Below, in pieces: positions 1 through 8,113 of a DNA stretch of 64,000 bases. Made by a program: the position numbers and the translations under genes. Position 1 is the first letter of the stretch. Every line of letters begins with the position of its first letter. Below the pieces are notes generated by a model. The model was not told the DNA's origin and made no database searches. It saw nothing but the letters and a program-made list of their open reading frames with translations. This DNA is from an uncultured Microbacteriaceae bacterium (GTDB taxonomy: Bacteria > Actinomycetota > Actinomycetes > Actinomycetales > Microbacteriaceae), in the NCBI GenBank assembly GCA_947487835.1, contig CANKXX010000004.1, forward strand, positions 423,076 through 487,075. Direction: 5' to 3'.

Positions 1-950
1 TCGTCGAGGGCCGCGAGACGGTCTACGGCGTGCTGCCGATGTTCCACGCGTACGGGCTCACCCTCTGCCTCACCTTCGCCATGAGCATCGGCGCCCGCCT
101 GGTGCTGTTCCCCAAGTTCGACGTCGACCTCGTGCTGGCGGCCGCGAAGCGCCACCCGCCGACGTTCCTGCCCGCCGTCCCGCCGATCTACGACCGCCTC
201 GTGCGGACGGCCGCCGAGCGCGGCGTCGACCTGTCGAGCGCGCGCTTCGCGATCTCCGGCGCCATGAACCTGCCCATCTCCACGGTCGAGCGGTGGGAGG
301 AGGCCACGGGCGGCTACCTCGTCGAGGGCTACGGCCTCACCGAGACGTCGCCGGTCGCGCTCGGCAACCCGATCGGGCCGAGCAGGAAGCCGGGCACCGT
401 CGGCGTGCCCTTCCCGAGCACGGATGCGCGCGTCGTCGACCCCGAGGACCCGACGCAGGACCGCCCGATCGGCGAGCCGGGCGAGCTGCTGCTGCGCGGG
501 CCCCAGGTCTTCTCCGGCTACTGGCGGAAGCCCGACGAGTCGGCCGAGGTGCTGCTGGCCGACGGCTGGTTCCGCACCGGGGACATCGTCACGATGGACG
601 AGGACGGCTTCGTCACCGTCGTGGACCGCATCAAGGAGCTCATCATCACGGGCGGCTTCAACGTCTCCCCCTCCGAGGTCGAGGAGACGCTCCGCACCTT
701 CCCCGGCGTGAGGGAGGCGGCGGTCGTCGGCATCCCGCGCGCCGGCGGCGGCGAGGACGTGGTGGCCGCGGTGGTCCCGGAGCCGGGCATCACGCTCGAC
801 GTCGAGGCCGTGCGGGCGCACTGCCGCAACCAGCTCACGGCGTACAAGGTGCCGCGCCGCGTCGTGCTGCTCGAGGAGCTTCCGACGACCCTCATCGGCA
901 AGGTGCTGCGCCGCGCCGTGCGCGAGCAGATCCTCGCCTCGGAGGGCTGA
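1..950 (+). CDS. Long-chain fatty-acid--CoA ligase, C-terminal part (cut by window edge)
   Basis: Acyl-CoA synthetase of the ANL superfamily, which activates a carboxylic acid with ATP and CoA through an acyl-adenylate. The frame is already open at base 3 and reads VEGRETVYGVLPMFHAYGL, matching the middle of the full-length paralogue at 2277-3998, so the N-terminal half and the P-loop lie outside the window. Visible motifs are GYGLTETSP (adenylate binding), GELLLRGPQVFSGYW, GWFRTGDI, DRIKELIITGGFNVSP and the C-terminal GKVLRR with the catalytic lysine. The fold and reaction class are secure; the substrate is not. Confidence 0.93.
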   Translation, partial: VEGRETVYGVLPMFHAYGLTLCLTFAMSIGARLVLFPKFDVDLVLAAAKRHPPTFLPAVPPIYDRLVRTAAERGVDLSSARFAISGAMNLPISTVERWEEATGGYLVEGYGLTETSPVALGNPIGPSRKPGTVGVPFPSTDARVVDPEDPTQDRPIGEPGELLLRGPQVFSGYWRKPDESAEVLLADGWFRTGDIVTMDEDGFVTVVDRIKELIITGGFNVSPSEVEETLRTFPGVREAAVVGIPRAGGGEDVVAAVVPEPGITLDVEAVRAHCRNQLTAYKVPRRVVLLEELPTTLIGKVLRRAVREQILASEG

Positions 951-970
951 GGAACAACCCCGTCGGCCTG

Positions 971-1021
971 AAGGTGCCGCGCCGCGCCGTGCGCGAGCAG
1001 GTCCTCGCCTCCGAGAATTAG
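971..1021 (+). repeat. Imperfect duplicate of the ligase gene's 3' end
   Basis: These 51 bases repeat bases 900-950, the last 17 codons of the upstream ligase including its stop, 71 bp further on. Only a few substitutions separate the copies, and the copy also ends in a stop (TAG). It lies downstream of the real stop codon and is not translated as part of the ligase. Confidence 0.85.
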
Positions 1022-1042
1022 CCCCGGGAGCTCGAGATGTCT

Positions 1043-1240
1043 CTAGTAGCGAACGGGGCGGTCGTCCGACGGCATGAGGATCCACAGCGCGATGTAGATG
1101 AGGATCTGCGGGCCGGGCAGCACGCACGAGACCACGAAGATCAGGCGCACCAGGAACGGGCTCCAGCCCAGCCGGTAGGCGAGGCCGGCGCAGACACCGG
1201 CGATGATGCGGCCGCGGCGGGGGCGGTTGAGGACGGCCAT
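1043..1240 (-). CDS. PspC-domain small membrane protein
   Basis: A 65-residue protein made almost entirely of a PspC domain. It has a basic N-terminus (RPRRGR), the glycine-rich IIAGVCAGLAYRLG segment, then a hydrophobic stretch (VRLIFVVSCVLPGPQILIYIALWILMP) long enough for one or two membrane passes. PspC-like proteins take part in envelope-stress signalling at the inner face of the membrane. An AAGGAG ribosome site precedes the ATG. It is convergent with the upstream ligase gene. The domain call is firm; the role in this organism is inferred from the family. Confidence 0.85.
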   Translation of the reverse strand: MAVLNRPRRGRIIAGVCAGLAYRLGWSPFLVRLIFVVSCVLPGPQILIYIALWILMPSDDRPVRY

Positions 1241-1356
1241 GGGGGTGCTCCTTCGATCGGGTGCGACCAGGCTAGACCCGAAGTTCGCCCCGGCCCCAGG
1301 AATCGGGGAGGCGGATCAGGGAAGACGCCGCCGGGGAGGCGGGAAGGGAACCGGTT

Positions 1357-2097
1357 CTAGACGATGCCGGTCGTGCCCAGCAGCGTGCCGATGGCGAATG
1401 TCGCGGCCAGGGCGAGCGCCCCGCCCAGCACCACGCGGAGGGTGGCGCGGGTCGCCGGGGCTCCGCCGATGCGGGCCGCCGTCGCCCCGGTGAACGCGAG
1501 CGCGAGCAGCACCGCGACGAACGTCACCGGAACCCGCACCTCGACAGGCGAGAGCAGGATCGCGGCGAAGGGAAGCAGCGCGCCGATGGTGAAGGCCACC
1601 GCGGAGGCGAGCGCCGCGTGCCAGGGGCTCACGACGTCCTCCTCCTGGATGCTCAGCTCGGCCGAGAGGTGCGCGGCCAGCGCGTCCTTCTCGCTGAGCT
1701 CCCGGGCGACGGCGTCCGCCGTCTCCGGCGACAGGCCGCGAGCCCGGTACAGCTCGGTGAGCTCGCGCAGCTCCCCCTCCGGGTCCTCGGCGAGCTCGCG
1801 GCGCTCCTGGGCGATGCTCGCGCGCTGGCTGTCCCGCTGACTGCTGACCGAGACGTACTCGCCGAGCGCCATGGAGATGGCGCCGCCGACCAGTCCGGCG
1901 AGGCCGGCCGTGAGGATGGGCGCGACGGCGGAGGTCGCGCCGGCCACGCCGACGACGATCGCGGCGACCGAGACGATGCCGTCGTTCGCCCCGAGCACCC
2001 CCGCGCGGAGCCAGTTCAGCCGGCTCGCGCTGCTCGCCGCGTGCGGCTCGAGCGCCGCTCGATCGGGAATGGCCACCGTGTCCGTCCGCTCGCTCAT
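1357..2097 (-). CDS. VIT1/CCC1-family membrane transporter
   Basis: A 246-residue membrane protein of the VIT/CCC1 family, which moves Fe(II) or Mn(II) in characterised members. The signature RLNWLRAGVLGANDGIVSVAAIVVG comes early, followed by transmembrane helices, a charged cytoplasmic region (about residues 100-160, many Glu and Arg) and a C-terminal pair of helices ending GTTGIV. The frame is open further upstream to 2247, but those codons are Arg/Pro-rich and unlike the family, so the ATG at 2097 (MSERTD) is chosen. It is divergent from the second ligase gene. The ion specificity cannot be read from the sequence. Confidence 0.88.
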   Translation of the reverse strand: MSERTDTVAIPDRAALEPHAASSASRLNWLRAGVLGANDGIVSVAAIVVGVAGATSAVAPILTAGLAGLVGGAISMALGEYVSVSSQRDSQRASIAQERRELAEDPEGELRELTELYRARGLSPETADAVARELSEKDALAAHLSAELSIQEEDVVSPWHAALASAVAFTIGALLPFAAILLSPVEVRVPVTFVAVLLALAFTGATAARIGGAPATRATLRVVLGGALALAATFAIGTLLGTTGIV

Positions 2098-2263
2098 TCG
2101 GCCAGCCAAGCACCGGGAGGAGGACGTGTCTAGCGAGGGAAGCCTGCCCTTTCCGGCCCTGAGGCGTGGGTGCAACGGCGTCTCGCCGACCTCACCTGCC
2201 CGGCCCGGCGGCCCGATCCGGCGGCGTCCGCGGAGCCTTCCGGACACGCGCGCGACGGAACCC

Positions 2264-2269
2264 TAGAGT
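2264..2269 (+). promoter_or_regulatory. -10 box of a leaderless promoter (ligase gene)
   Basis: TAGAGT lies 7 nt before the GTG start at 2277, with no ribosome-binding site between. This is the spacing expected if transcription starts at the start codon. Confidence 0.5.
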
Positions 2270-2276
2270 GTTCCGG

Positions 2277-3998
2277 GTGACCATCGACACACCGCGCCCG
2301 TGGCTCGCCAGCTACGCCCCGAACGTCCCGCACGACGTCGTCGTTCCCGAGGGATCCCTGGTCGACCTCCTCGAGGGGTCGGCGAGCCGGTTCCCCGGCA
2401 ACGTCGCCCTCGAGTTCTTCGGCGCGACGACGACGTACGCCGAGCTGCGCGACCAGATCGCGCGGGCGGCGGAGGGGCTGCGGCGCGCGGGCGTGCGGCA
2501 CGGCGACACGGTCGCGCTCGTGCTGCCGAACTGCCCGCAGCATGTCGTGGCCTTCTACGCGGTGCTGCGCCTCGGCGCGACGGTGGTCGAGCACAACCCG
2601 CTCTACACGCCGCGGGAGCTGCGGCATCAGTTCGAGGACCATGGGGCCACGGTTGCGATCGCCTGGGACAAGGTGTGCGACACCCTGCAGGGCTTCCCCG
2701 ACGAGCTGCGGCCTCGGACGATCGTCTCGGTCGACGTCACCCGCGCCATGGGTCTGCGCACCCGGCTCGCCCTGCGGCTGCCGGCGAAGCAAGCGCGCGA
2801 GTCCCGCGCGGCGCTGACCGCCCGGGCGACGGGCGCAGCGCTCGCCGGCACCACGGACTGGGCCGACATCGCGGCCGGCCCCGCCATCGACCCGAAGCAT
2901 CCGCGGCCGTCGGCGGAGGACGTCGCCGTTCTCCAGTACACGAGCGGCACGACGGGCTCGCCCAAGGGGGCGCTGCTCAGCCACGCCAACCTCAACGCGA
3001 ATGCGGCGCAGGCGCGCGCCTGGGTACCCACGATCGCGCGCGGAACCTCCGTCGTCTACGCCGTGCTGCCCATGTTCCACGCCTACGGCCTGACGCTCTG
3101 CCTCACCTTCGCCATGAGCATGGGCTCGCGGCTCGTGCTCTTCCCCAAGTTCGACGCCGACCTCGTGCTCAAGGTCGTCCAGCGCCATCCCCCGACGTTC
3201 CTGCCCGCCGTGCCGCCCATCTACGCGAGGCTGCAGCGCGCGGCCGAGTCGCGGAAGATCTCGCTGCGCGGCATCGACATCGCGATCTCCGGGGCCATGG
3301 CCCTGCCCGAGTCCGTGGTCGTGCCGTGGGAGGAGCAGACCGGCGGCTACCTCGTCGAGGGCTACGGCCTGTCCGAGTGCTCCCCCGTGCTGATGGCGAA
3401 TCCCGTGGGCGACACCCGCCGGGCCGGAACCGTCGGCCTCCCCCTGCCGAGCACCGAGGTCCGGGTCGTCGATCCGGAAGATCCGAGCCAGGACCGCGCG
3501 ATCGGCGAGGCGGGCGAGCTCGTGGTGCGCGGCCCCCAGGTCTTCTCCGGCTACCACGGCAAGCCGGAGGAGACGGCCGCCGTGCTCCTCGAGGGCGGCT
3601 GGTTCCGCACCGGCGACATCGTGACCATGGATGAGGACGGCTTCATCCGCATCGTCGACCGGATCAAGGAGCTGATCATCACCGGCGGCTTCAACGTGTC
3701 GCCCACCGAGGTCGAGGAGGCCCTGCGCGGGCACGAGTCGATCGAGGACGTCTCGGTCGTCGGCATCCCGCGCGAGAGCGGCGACGAGGAGGTGGCCGCC
3801 GCGGTCGTGCTCGCGGCCGGCGCCCGATTCGACGAGGCCGAGCTCCGCGCCTACGCCCGCGGCACCCTCGGCGCGTACAAGGTGCCGCGCCGCATCGTGG
3901 TGGTCGACGAGCTGCCCCGGTCGCTCATCGGCAAGGTGCTGCGCCGCAAGGTGCGCGAGCACATCCTCGGCGGTCTCGACGGCTCTCGCGCGTCCTGA
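2277..3998 (+). CDS. Long-chain fatty-acid--CoA ligase
   Basis: Full-length 573-residue ANL-superfamily acyl-CoA synthetase that forms acyl-CoA from acid, ATP and CoA. The P-loop YTSGTTGSPKGA is at about residues 219-231, GYGLSECSP near 361, GWFRTGDIVTMDEDGF near 440-455, ITGGFNVSP near 470 and the catalytic lysine in GKVLRR near 552. The frame extends 37 codons upstream, but that part is unlike the family. The GTG at 2277 gives the usual N-terminus and sits 7 nt after a TANNNT box. It is a paralogue of the truncated gene at 1-950, same strand, with long stretches of near-identical sequence, suggesting tandem duplication with later insertion or retention of the opposed PspC/VIT pair. The acyl chain length is unknown. 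Confidence 0.93.
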   Translation: MTIDTPRPWLASYAPNVPHDVVVPEGSLVDLLEGSASRFPGNVALEFFGATTTYAELRDQIARAAEGLRRAGVRHGDTVALVLPNCPQHVVAFYAVLRLGATVVEHNPLYTPRELRHQFEDHGATVAIAWDKVCDTLQGFPDELRPRTIVSVDVTRAMGLRTRLALRLPAKQARESRAALTARATGAALAGTTDWADIAAGPAIDPKHPRPSAEDVAVLQYTSGTTGSPKGALLSHANLNANAAQARAWVPTIARGTSVVYAVLPMFHAYGLTLCLTFAMSMGSRLVLFPKFDADLVLKVVQRHPPTFLPAVPPIYARLQRAAESRKISLRGIDIAISGAMALPESVVVPWEEQTGGYLVEGYGLSECSPVLMANPVGDTRRAGTVGLPLPSTEVRVVDPEDPSQDRAIGEAGELVVRGPQVFSGYHGKPEETAAVLLEGGWFRTGDIVTMDEDGFIRIVDRIKELIITGGFNVSPTEVEEALRGHESIEDVSVVGIPRESGDEEVAAAVVLAAGARFDEAELRAYARGTLGAYKVPRRIVVVDELPRSLIGKVLRRKVREHILGGLDGSRAS

Positions 3999-4097
3999 GC
4001 CGGCCTCCCGCGGGCCCCTGGATACCACCCTGCGTACGGCCCAATCCGCCCGCGCGACCTCAGTAGTGCCGCCGAATTCCTGAGTAGCGACGTCACC

Positions 4098-4127
4098 TTG
4101 CGTTCATATCCCGCTCTCGGGTAATTA
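4098..4127 (+). promoter_or_regulatory. Candidate promoter of the sigma-factor gene
   Basis: TTGCGT (4098-4103) and TAATTA (4122-4127) are separated by 18 bp in a locally AT-rich stretch upstream of the sigma gene. TATGCT at 4153-4158 is an alternative -10. Neither is proven. Confidence 0.3.
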
Positions 4128-4135
4128 ACATGACG

Positions 4136-4153
4136 AGCGTTATAAATAACGCT
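4136..4153. repeat. 18-bp perfect palindrome, operator-like
   Basis: AGCGTTA and TAACGCT form a perfect 7-bp inverted repeat around TAAA. It lies just downstream of the candidate promoter and 120 bp before the sigma gene, in an AT-rich patch. The symmetry suits a dimeric repressor site; this is inference. Confidence 0.4.
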
Positions 4154-4191
4154 ATGCTCACCTTAGTGACCCCCCAAAAGGGTGACACCAC

Positions 4192-4208
4192 CCCCCTCAG
4201 GGAGGGGG
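4192..4208 (+). promoter_or_regulatory. G/C-rich hairpin in the sigma-gene leader
   Basis: CCCCCTC-AGG-GAGGGGG forms a 7-bp perfect stem with a 3-nt loop inside the likely 5' untranslated region, about 65 nt before the start. More G-runs follow (GGGGTGGGGG near 4221). It is not followed by a T-run. It could be a leader structure affecting transcription or translation. Confidence 0.35.
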
Positions 4209-4273
4209 TGGGTCCTCCGTCGGGGTGGGGGTCGCTGGCTCGGACATCTGGGGTTACGAGGAAGGACACGACG

Positions 4274-5290
4274 ATGACGCTCATCGAAGACGCACCGGCA
4301 CGAATCAAGACCACCAACGAGGACGCAGCGCTGCGGATCGCCCTCAACGACGACGACGAGATCGAGTCGCGCGCCGAGGGAATCGTCGGCGCTTCGACCG
4401 ATCCGGTGAAGGACTACCTGCGGCAGCTGTCGAAGGTGCCGCTGCTGACCGCCGAGGAGGAGGTCTCGCTCGCGAAGCGGATCGAGGTCGGCGTGTTCGC
4501 GCAGGAGAAGCTCGACACCGAGACCGACCTGGACGCGCAGCTGCGCCGGGACCTGAAGTGGCTCGCCCACGACGGCGCGGTCGCGAAGGAGAACCTGGTC
4601 AGCGCGAACCTGCGCCTGGTGGTCAGCATCGCCAAGCGCTACACCGGCCGCGGCATGCTCTTCATGGATCTGATCCAGGAGGGCAACATGGGCCTGGTCC
4701 GTGCGGTCGAGAAGTTCGACTTCACCACCGGGTTCAAGTTCTCGACCTACGGGTCCTGGTGGATCCGCCAGGCCATCGCCCGCGCGCTGGCCGACCAGTC
4801 CCGCACCATCCGCATCCCGGTGCACACCGTCGAGCTGATCAACAAGATCGCCCGGATGGAGCGCGAGCTGCGCATGGAGCTCGGCCGGGACGCCACGATC
4901 GAGGAGGTGGCCAAGGAGGTCGACCTCCCCGTCGAGAAGGTCAAGGACCTCCGCGACCGCGGCCGCGATCCCCTCTCCCTGCACTCCGCGCTCGGCGACG
5001 AGGGCGACGGCGAGTTCGGCGACATCATCGAGGACACCGACACCGAGCAGCCGCTCGACGCCGTGTCCGTCACCATGATGAACGAGCACGTCGCGTCACT
5101 GGTGGCATCGCTGCCCACCCGTGAGCGCGAGATCATCACGATGCGCTTCGGCCTGGTCGACGGCCAGACGAAGACGTACGAGCAGATCGGCCTCCTGCAC
5201 GGCGTGACCCGCGAGCGGATCCGCCAGGTGGAGCTCAAGACGATCGCCCACCTGCGCAAGCTGGCGGCGCACGAGTTCCTCGAGGACTGA
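4274..5290 (+). CDS. RNA polymerase sigma-70 factor, group 1/2 (SigB-like)
   Basis: A 338-residue primary-type sigma factor. Region 1.2 is near residues 43-73 ([20 protein letters not shown]). Region 2 is near 107-180, with the core-binding/-10 segments [18 protein letters not shown] and [20 protein letters not shown]. Region 3 follows, and region 4 has [18 protein letters not shown] for -35 recognition. It lacks the long acidic N-terminus of actinobacterial housekeeping SigA, and its length resembles mycobacterial SigB. The ATG at 4274 is preceded by GAGGAAGGA and begins MTLIEDAP; an upstream in-frame ATG at 4130 would translate the hairpin leader and is unlikely. It is monocistronic and ends in a strong terminator. 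Whether it is the essential or the alternative factor cannot be decided here. Confidence 0.92.
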   Translation: MTLIEDAPARIKTTNEDAALRIALNDDDEIESRAEGIVGASTDPVKDYLRQLSKVPLLTAEEEVSLAKRIEVGVFAQEKLDTETDLDAQLRRDLKWLAHDGAVAKENLVSANLRLVVSIAKRYTGRGMLFMDLIQEGNMGLVRAVEKFDFTTGFKFSTYGSWWIRQAIARALADQSRTIRIPVHTVELINKIARMERELRMELGRDATIEEVAKEVDLPVEKVKDLRDRGRDPLSLHSALGDEGDGEFGDIIEDTDTEQPLDAVSVTMMNEHVASLVASLPTREREIITMRFGLVDGQTKTYEQIGLLHGVTRERIRQVELKTIAHLRKLAAHEFLED

Positions 5291-5313
5291 TCCCTCGCCG
5301 TCCCCCCGGACAC

Positions 5314-5350
5314 ACGATGACGCCGGCGCGATTCGCGCCGGCGTCATCGT
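5314..5350. terminator. Strong hairpin terminator after the sigma gene
   Basis: A perfect 17-bp stem (5314-5330 with 5334-5350, core GACGCCGGCGCG) closes on a 3-nt ATT loop, 23 bp after the stop codon. No long T-run follows, as is common in high-G+C genomes. Confidence 0.85.
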
Positions 5351-5485
5351 CGTTGGGAGGGGTGGTCGTTGCGGGGGTGGTGGGTCGGAATGGTGCGTCG
5401 GCATGGCGAGCCGGATGGTGAGTCGGGATCCGACGGGGCCCGCCGAGCGAAGCGTGACCCGTGCGATGAATCCCGACCGGGGTGG

Positions 5486-6208
5486 CTAGAAGCCGCCGAA
5501 GTCCCCTCCGCCGCCGAAGTCGCCCCCGCCGCCGAAGTCCCCGCCGCCACCGAAGTCGCTGCCCGAGCCGTAGTCGCCGCCGGAGCCGTAGTCGCCACCC
5601 GAGCCGTAATCGCCACCGGCGTCACCCGCGTCGGCGGCGGACGCGTCCCCGCCATCCGCACCCGCGCCGTCCGCCCCGGCCGAGTCCGCCCCGGTGTCCG
5701 AGAAGGAGTCGGGCAGGAACGCCTGCGCGACGGCCGAGCCGACCACGACGCCGGCGATGGTGCCGAGCATGGAGCCGGCGAACATGCCGCCCATACCCAT
5801 CCCCATACCGCCACCCATGCCGCCGCGGCCGCCCTGCGCGCCCGGTCCGCCCTCGTAGGAGCGCTCGAGCGTGCCCGGCTGCCGCATCTCCGAGCGGGTG
5901 GCCGAGCGCGCAAGCGTCGCCGGGTCGTCGTTCGCCGGCTGCTCGCCCTCGGGCGCGTTCGCCTTCAGCTGCTCGAACAGCAGGGTCCGCTGCTCGGGGC
6001 TGAGCTTCGAGAAGGCCTCCAGGTGCACCTGCTCGATCGTCTCCGGCGGCGCGGTGCGCAGGAGGTACCGGTAGCGCTCGACGGCGACCTCGTCCTCGTT
6101 GCGGCCCGCGGCCGCTCCCGTCCCCGCGCCCGAACCGGCGCCGTACCGCTGCCGCGGCTGGTTCTCCGGCTGCTCCGGCCGGCCGAGAATCCTGTCCAGG
6201 AAGCCCAT
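5486..6208 (-). CDS. Hypothetical protein with Gly-rich repeat tail
   Basis: A 240-residue protein of unknown function. The N-terminus (MGFLDRILGRPEQPENQPRQ) is followed by a soluble helical region (VERYRYLLRTAPPETIEQVH, about residues 40-75). Then comes a Gly/Met-rich segment leading to one hydrophobic helix (FAGSMLGTIAGVVVGSAVAQAF, about 145-166). The C-terminus is acidic and repetitive: Asp/Ala/Gly, three copies of GGDYGS-type and four of GGGDFG-type repeats. The start at 6208 has a GAGAGGAA ribosome site. The Gly-Phe/Tyr repeats resemble flexible, aggregation-prone low-complexity tails. It is convergent with the sigma gene. I do not recognise a named family. Confidence 0.8.
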   Translation of the reverse strand: MGFLDRILGRPEQPENQPRQRYGAGSGAGTGAAAGRNEDEVAVERYRYLLRTAPPETIEQVHLEAFSKLSPEQRTLLFEQLKANAPEGEQPANDDPATLARSATRSEMRQPGTLERSYEGGPGAQGGRGGMGGGMGMGMGGMFAGSMLGTIAGVVVGSAVAQAFLPDSFSDTGADSAGADGAGADGGDASAADAGDAGGDYGSGGDYGSGGDYGSGSDFGGGGDFGGGGDFGGGGDFGGF

Positions 6209-6340
6209 GATGTGTTCCTCTCCATCGCTGACGTTGCCCACTCTATGCAGGCACCCGCTCCCTCGGCGCCCCCTCCCCGAGAACCCCCACCGACCCTGCA
6301 GCAACGACCGGTGCGCGTGCCGGGTTGCGCGCCGGGTCAC

Positions 6341-6500
6341 GTCCCTTCGACGGGCTCAGGGACCGTGTGGTCCGTCACGCGGGCGCGCGCGGGTACGCGC
6401 GACCCCGTTTCCCCGTCCCTTCGACAGGCTCCGGGACCGTGGAGGGTCCGTTCTCCGCGCAGGGTGCAGGCACACGGTCGCTGAGCTTGTCGAGGCGACG
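6341..6500. repeat. Cluster of three short hairpin repeats
   Basis: Copies lie at 6341-6366, 6415-6440 and 6475-6500. The first two have stem arms GTCCCT/AGGGAC-type around a TCGAC(A/G)GGCTC loop. The third is in the opposite orientation with arms GTCGCT/(A/G)GCGAC around the complementary loop. The rest of the 320-bp gap (6209-6528) holds no gene that I can see. Confidence 0.8.
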
Positions 6501-6528
6501 GAACGTTCCCTCCTATCGGGTGGGTGCG

Positions 6529-7899
6529 CTAGAACGGCGGATCGTCCGGGGGCGGGGACGTGGTTCCCTGTGCCTGGAGGCGCTTCCGCTTCGGTGGCCG
6601 GATGTGCGTTGCCGGCTGCGTCTCGTACTCGTGGCCACTCGGCGCCAGCCAGCGCACCCGTCCTCCTCCTGCCGAGGTGGAGGACCAGGCCGTGTGGTGC
6701 TTGACCCGGTGGTGCGACCGGCACAGGTGCACCAGATTCCCGTAGTCGGTGCCGCCCCCGTACTGCCAGTCCGTCACGTGATCCACATCCGCCCGGCCCG
6801 CGTTGCGGTTGCAGCCGGGGAAGCGGCAGGTCTCGTCACGTACTCGGAGCCAGGTCCGCAGGTCCTTCGGCACCGCGTACCGGTTCCGACCCACGGAGAG
6901 GACCGCTCCCGTCTCCGGATGGGTGAGGATGCGGGTGGAGCTCGGGGCTCTCGCCGCGATGCGGCGGGCGGTGTCCGCGTCGATCGGCCCGTAGCCCTCA
7001 AGCGAACCTGGCTCCTCACTCCTGCCTAGCAGGGTGAGCACCGGGACTGTCACGAGCACCCGCGGGCGGATGCCTGAGCCGATCGGGGCGTCGATGCGCC
7101 GCACAAGAATCGTCTCCCCCGCTTTCCCGTCAGTTGTGGCCGCTGTCGTAGTGCCGTCGAGGAGCAGGTCCATGAACGCGTCCGTGATGAGCTGCGTGCG
7201 CGTCCTGCCCTCCCCCGGCTCACCCGTGAGCTGCTCCGCGATATCGCGGAGCCGGTTCTCGATGCCCAACACCTCGGGCGCGGGAAGGAAGGCGTTCAGC
7301 CACGCCATGCCATCCCGCGCCGGACACGTCTCGACACGCCGATCCGCGACCGACTTGGTGTGCCGCTCCTCGATCGACTCCGGGTGCAGCCGCTCGCGCA
7401 ACTCCCGGGCGGCCCGGTCGAGCTTCGGGACCGTCAGGGATTCGGCCTTCGGCAGCACCGCCTCCTCCACCGCCGCCACGCCCGCAGGCGGGAGCGTTGC
7501 CGTGTGGTCGATCAGGACCTGCGCGTGACGGTAGCCGATCTTGCCGCTCCGGAGGGCGTCCTGCGTCGCGGGAAGGTCGTGCACGAGCGCCTGGCTCTCG
7601 GCGACGAGGTTCTCCGCCGCTCGCTCAGAGATGCGTAGAGCGCAGGCGAGTTCGGTGATCAGGACGCGGTGTCCCGCTGCCTTCGGGGTCCATCGCGGGC
7701 CGCCGGTGGTCGGGACGGAGAGGTCCGCGGACTCCGTCCAGAGCCGGGCGTGGTCGATCGCCTCGGCGCGGCAGGCCGTCGCCCAGCGGGCGAAGCCCTC
7801 GTACATCCGGACCGCGTCGATCATCGCGGCGAAGGCCTCCAGCGGAGGTGGCGCGTCGCCGGGTGGGACGGGTTGTGGTGGGAACGTCGGTGTTTCCAT
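6529..7899 (-). CDS. DUF222 / HNH endonuclease-domain protein (13E12-like)
   Basis: A 456-residue protein with an N-terminal DUF222 region (about residues 20-290) and a C-terminal HNH nuclease motif. The motif reads CRFPGCNRNAGRADVDHVTDW, then GGGTDYGNLVHLCRSHH, giving paired zinc cysteines and the catalytic His pair. This architecture is abundant and multicopy in Actinomycetota, including the mycobacterial 13E12 repeat family, and its function is unproven. The frame is open to 8169, but the upstream codons run through a hairpin repeat and a 9-bp tandem repeat, so the ATG at 7899 (METPTFP) is chosen. Hairpin repeats flank the gene on both sides, suggesting a mobile or recombinogenic unit. Confidence 0.88.
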   Translation of the reverse strand: METPTFPPQPVPPGDAPPPLEAFAAMIDAVRMYEGFARWATACRAEAIDHARLWTESADLSVPTTGGPRWTPKAAGHRVLITELACALRISERAAENLVAESQALVHDLPATQDALRSGKIGYRHAQVLIDHTATLPPAGVAAVEEAVLPKAESLTVPKLDRAARELRERLHPESIEERHTKSVADRRVETCPARDGMAWLNAFLPAPEVLGIENRLRDIAEQLTGEPGEGRTRTQLITDAFMDLLLDGTTTAATTDGKAGETILVRRIDAPIGSGIRPRVLVTVPVLTLLGRSEEPGSLEGYGPIDADTARRIAARAPSSTRILTHPETGAVLSVGRNRYAVPKDLRTWLRVRDETCRFPGCNRNAGRADVDHVTDWQYGGGTDYGNLVHLCRSHHRVKHHTAWSSTSAGGGRVRWLAPSGHEYETQPATHIRPPKRKRLQAQGTTSPPPDDPPF

Positions 7900-7942
7900 G
7901 CCGACAGTGAACCAGGCACCACCGACATCCACTTTCCGCCCG

Positions 7943-7969
7943 GTGTGGAGGGTGTGGAGGGTGTGGAGA
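7943..7969. repeat. 9-bp tandem repeat, three units
   Basis: GTGTGGAGG occurs twice and GTGTGGAGA once, head to tail, just upstream of the HNH gene. Confidence 0.8.
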
Positions 7970-7993
7970 ACTCCGCCGGGCGGGTTGGGTCGC

Positions 7994-8019
7994 GTCCCTT
8001 CGACAGGCTCAGGGACCGT
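7994..8019. repeat. Single copy of the hairpin repeat
   Basis: Same unit as at 6341: GTCCCT and AGGGAC arms around TCGACAGGCTC, followed by CGT. It sits between the HNH gene and gatB. Confidence 0.8.
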
Positions 8020-8113
8020 GGGTCGCCCGTGTCGGCACCACCTTCGCGGCCCTCGAACAGCACACGGCGCGGCACCCTCGGAGGGGCACCGCACCGTCGC
8101 GTCGTGTCTCGTG

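Noticed and set aside
4130-4273. Upstream ATG extending the sigma factor by 48 codons
   Set aside because: It would translate a palindrome and G-run leader; the downstream ATG has a strong ribosome site and a normal N-terminus.
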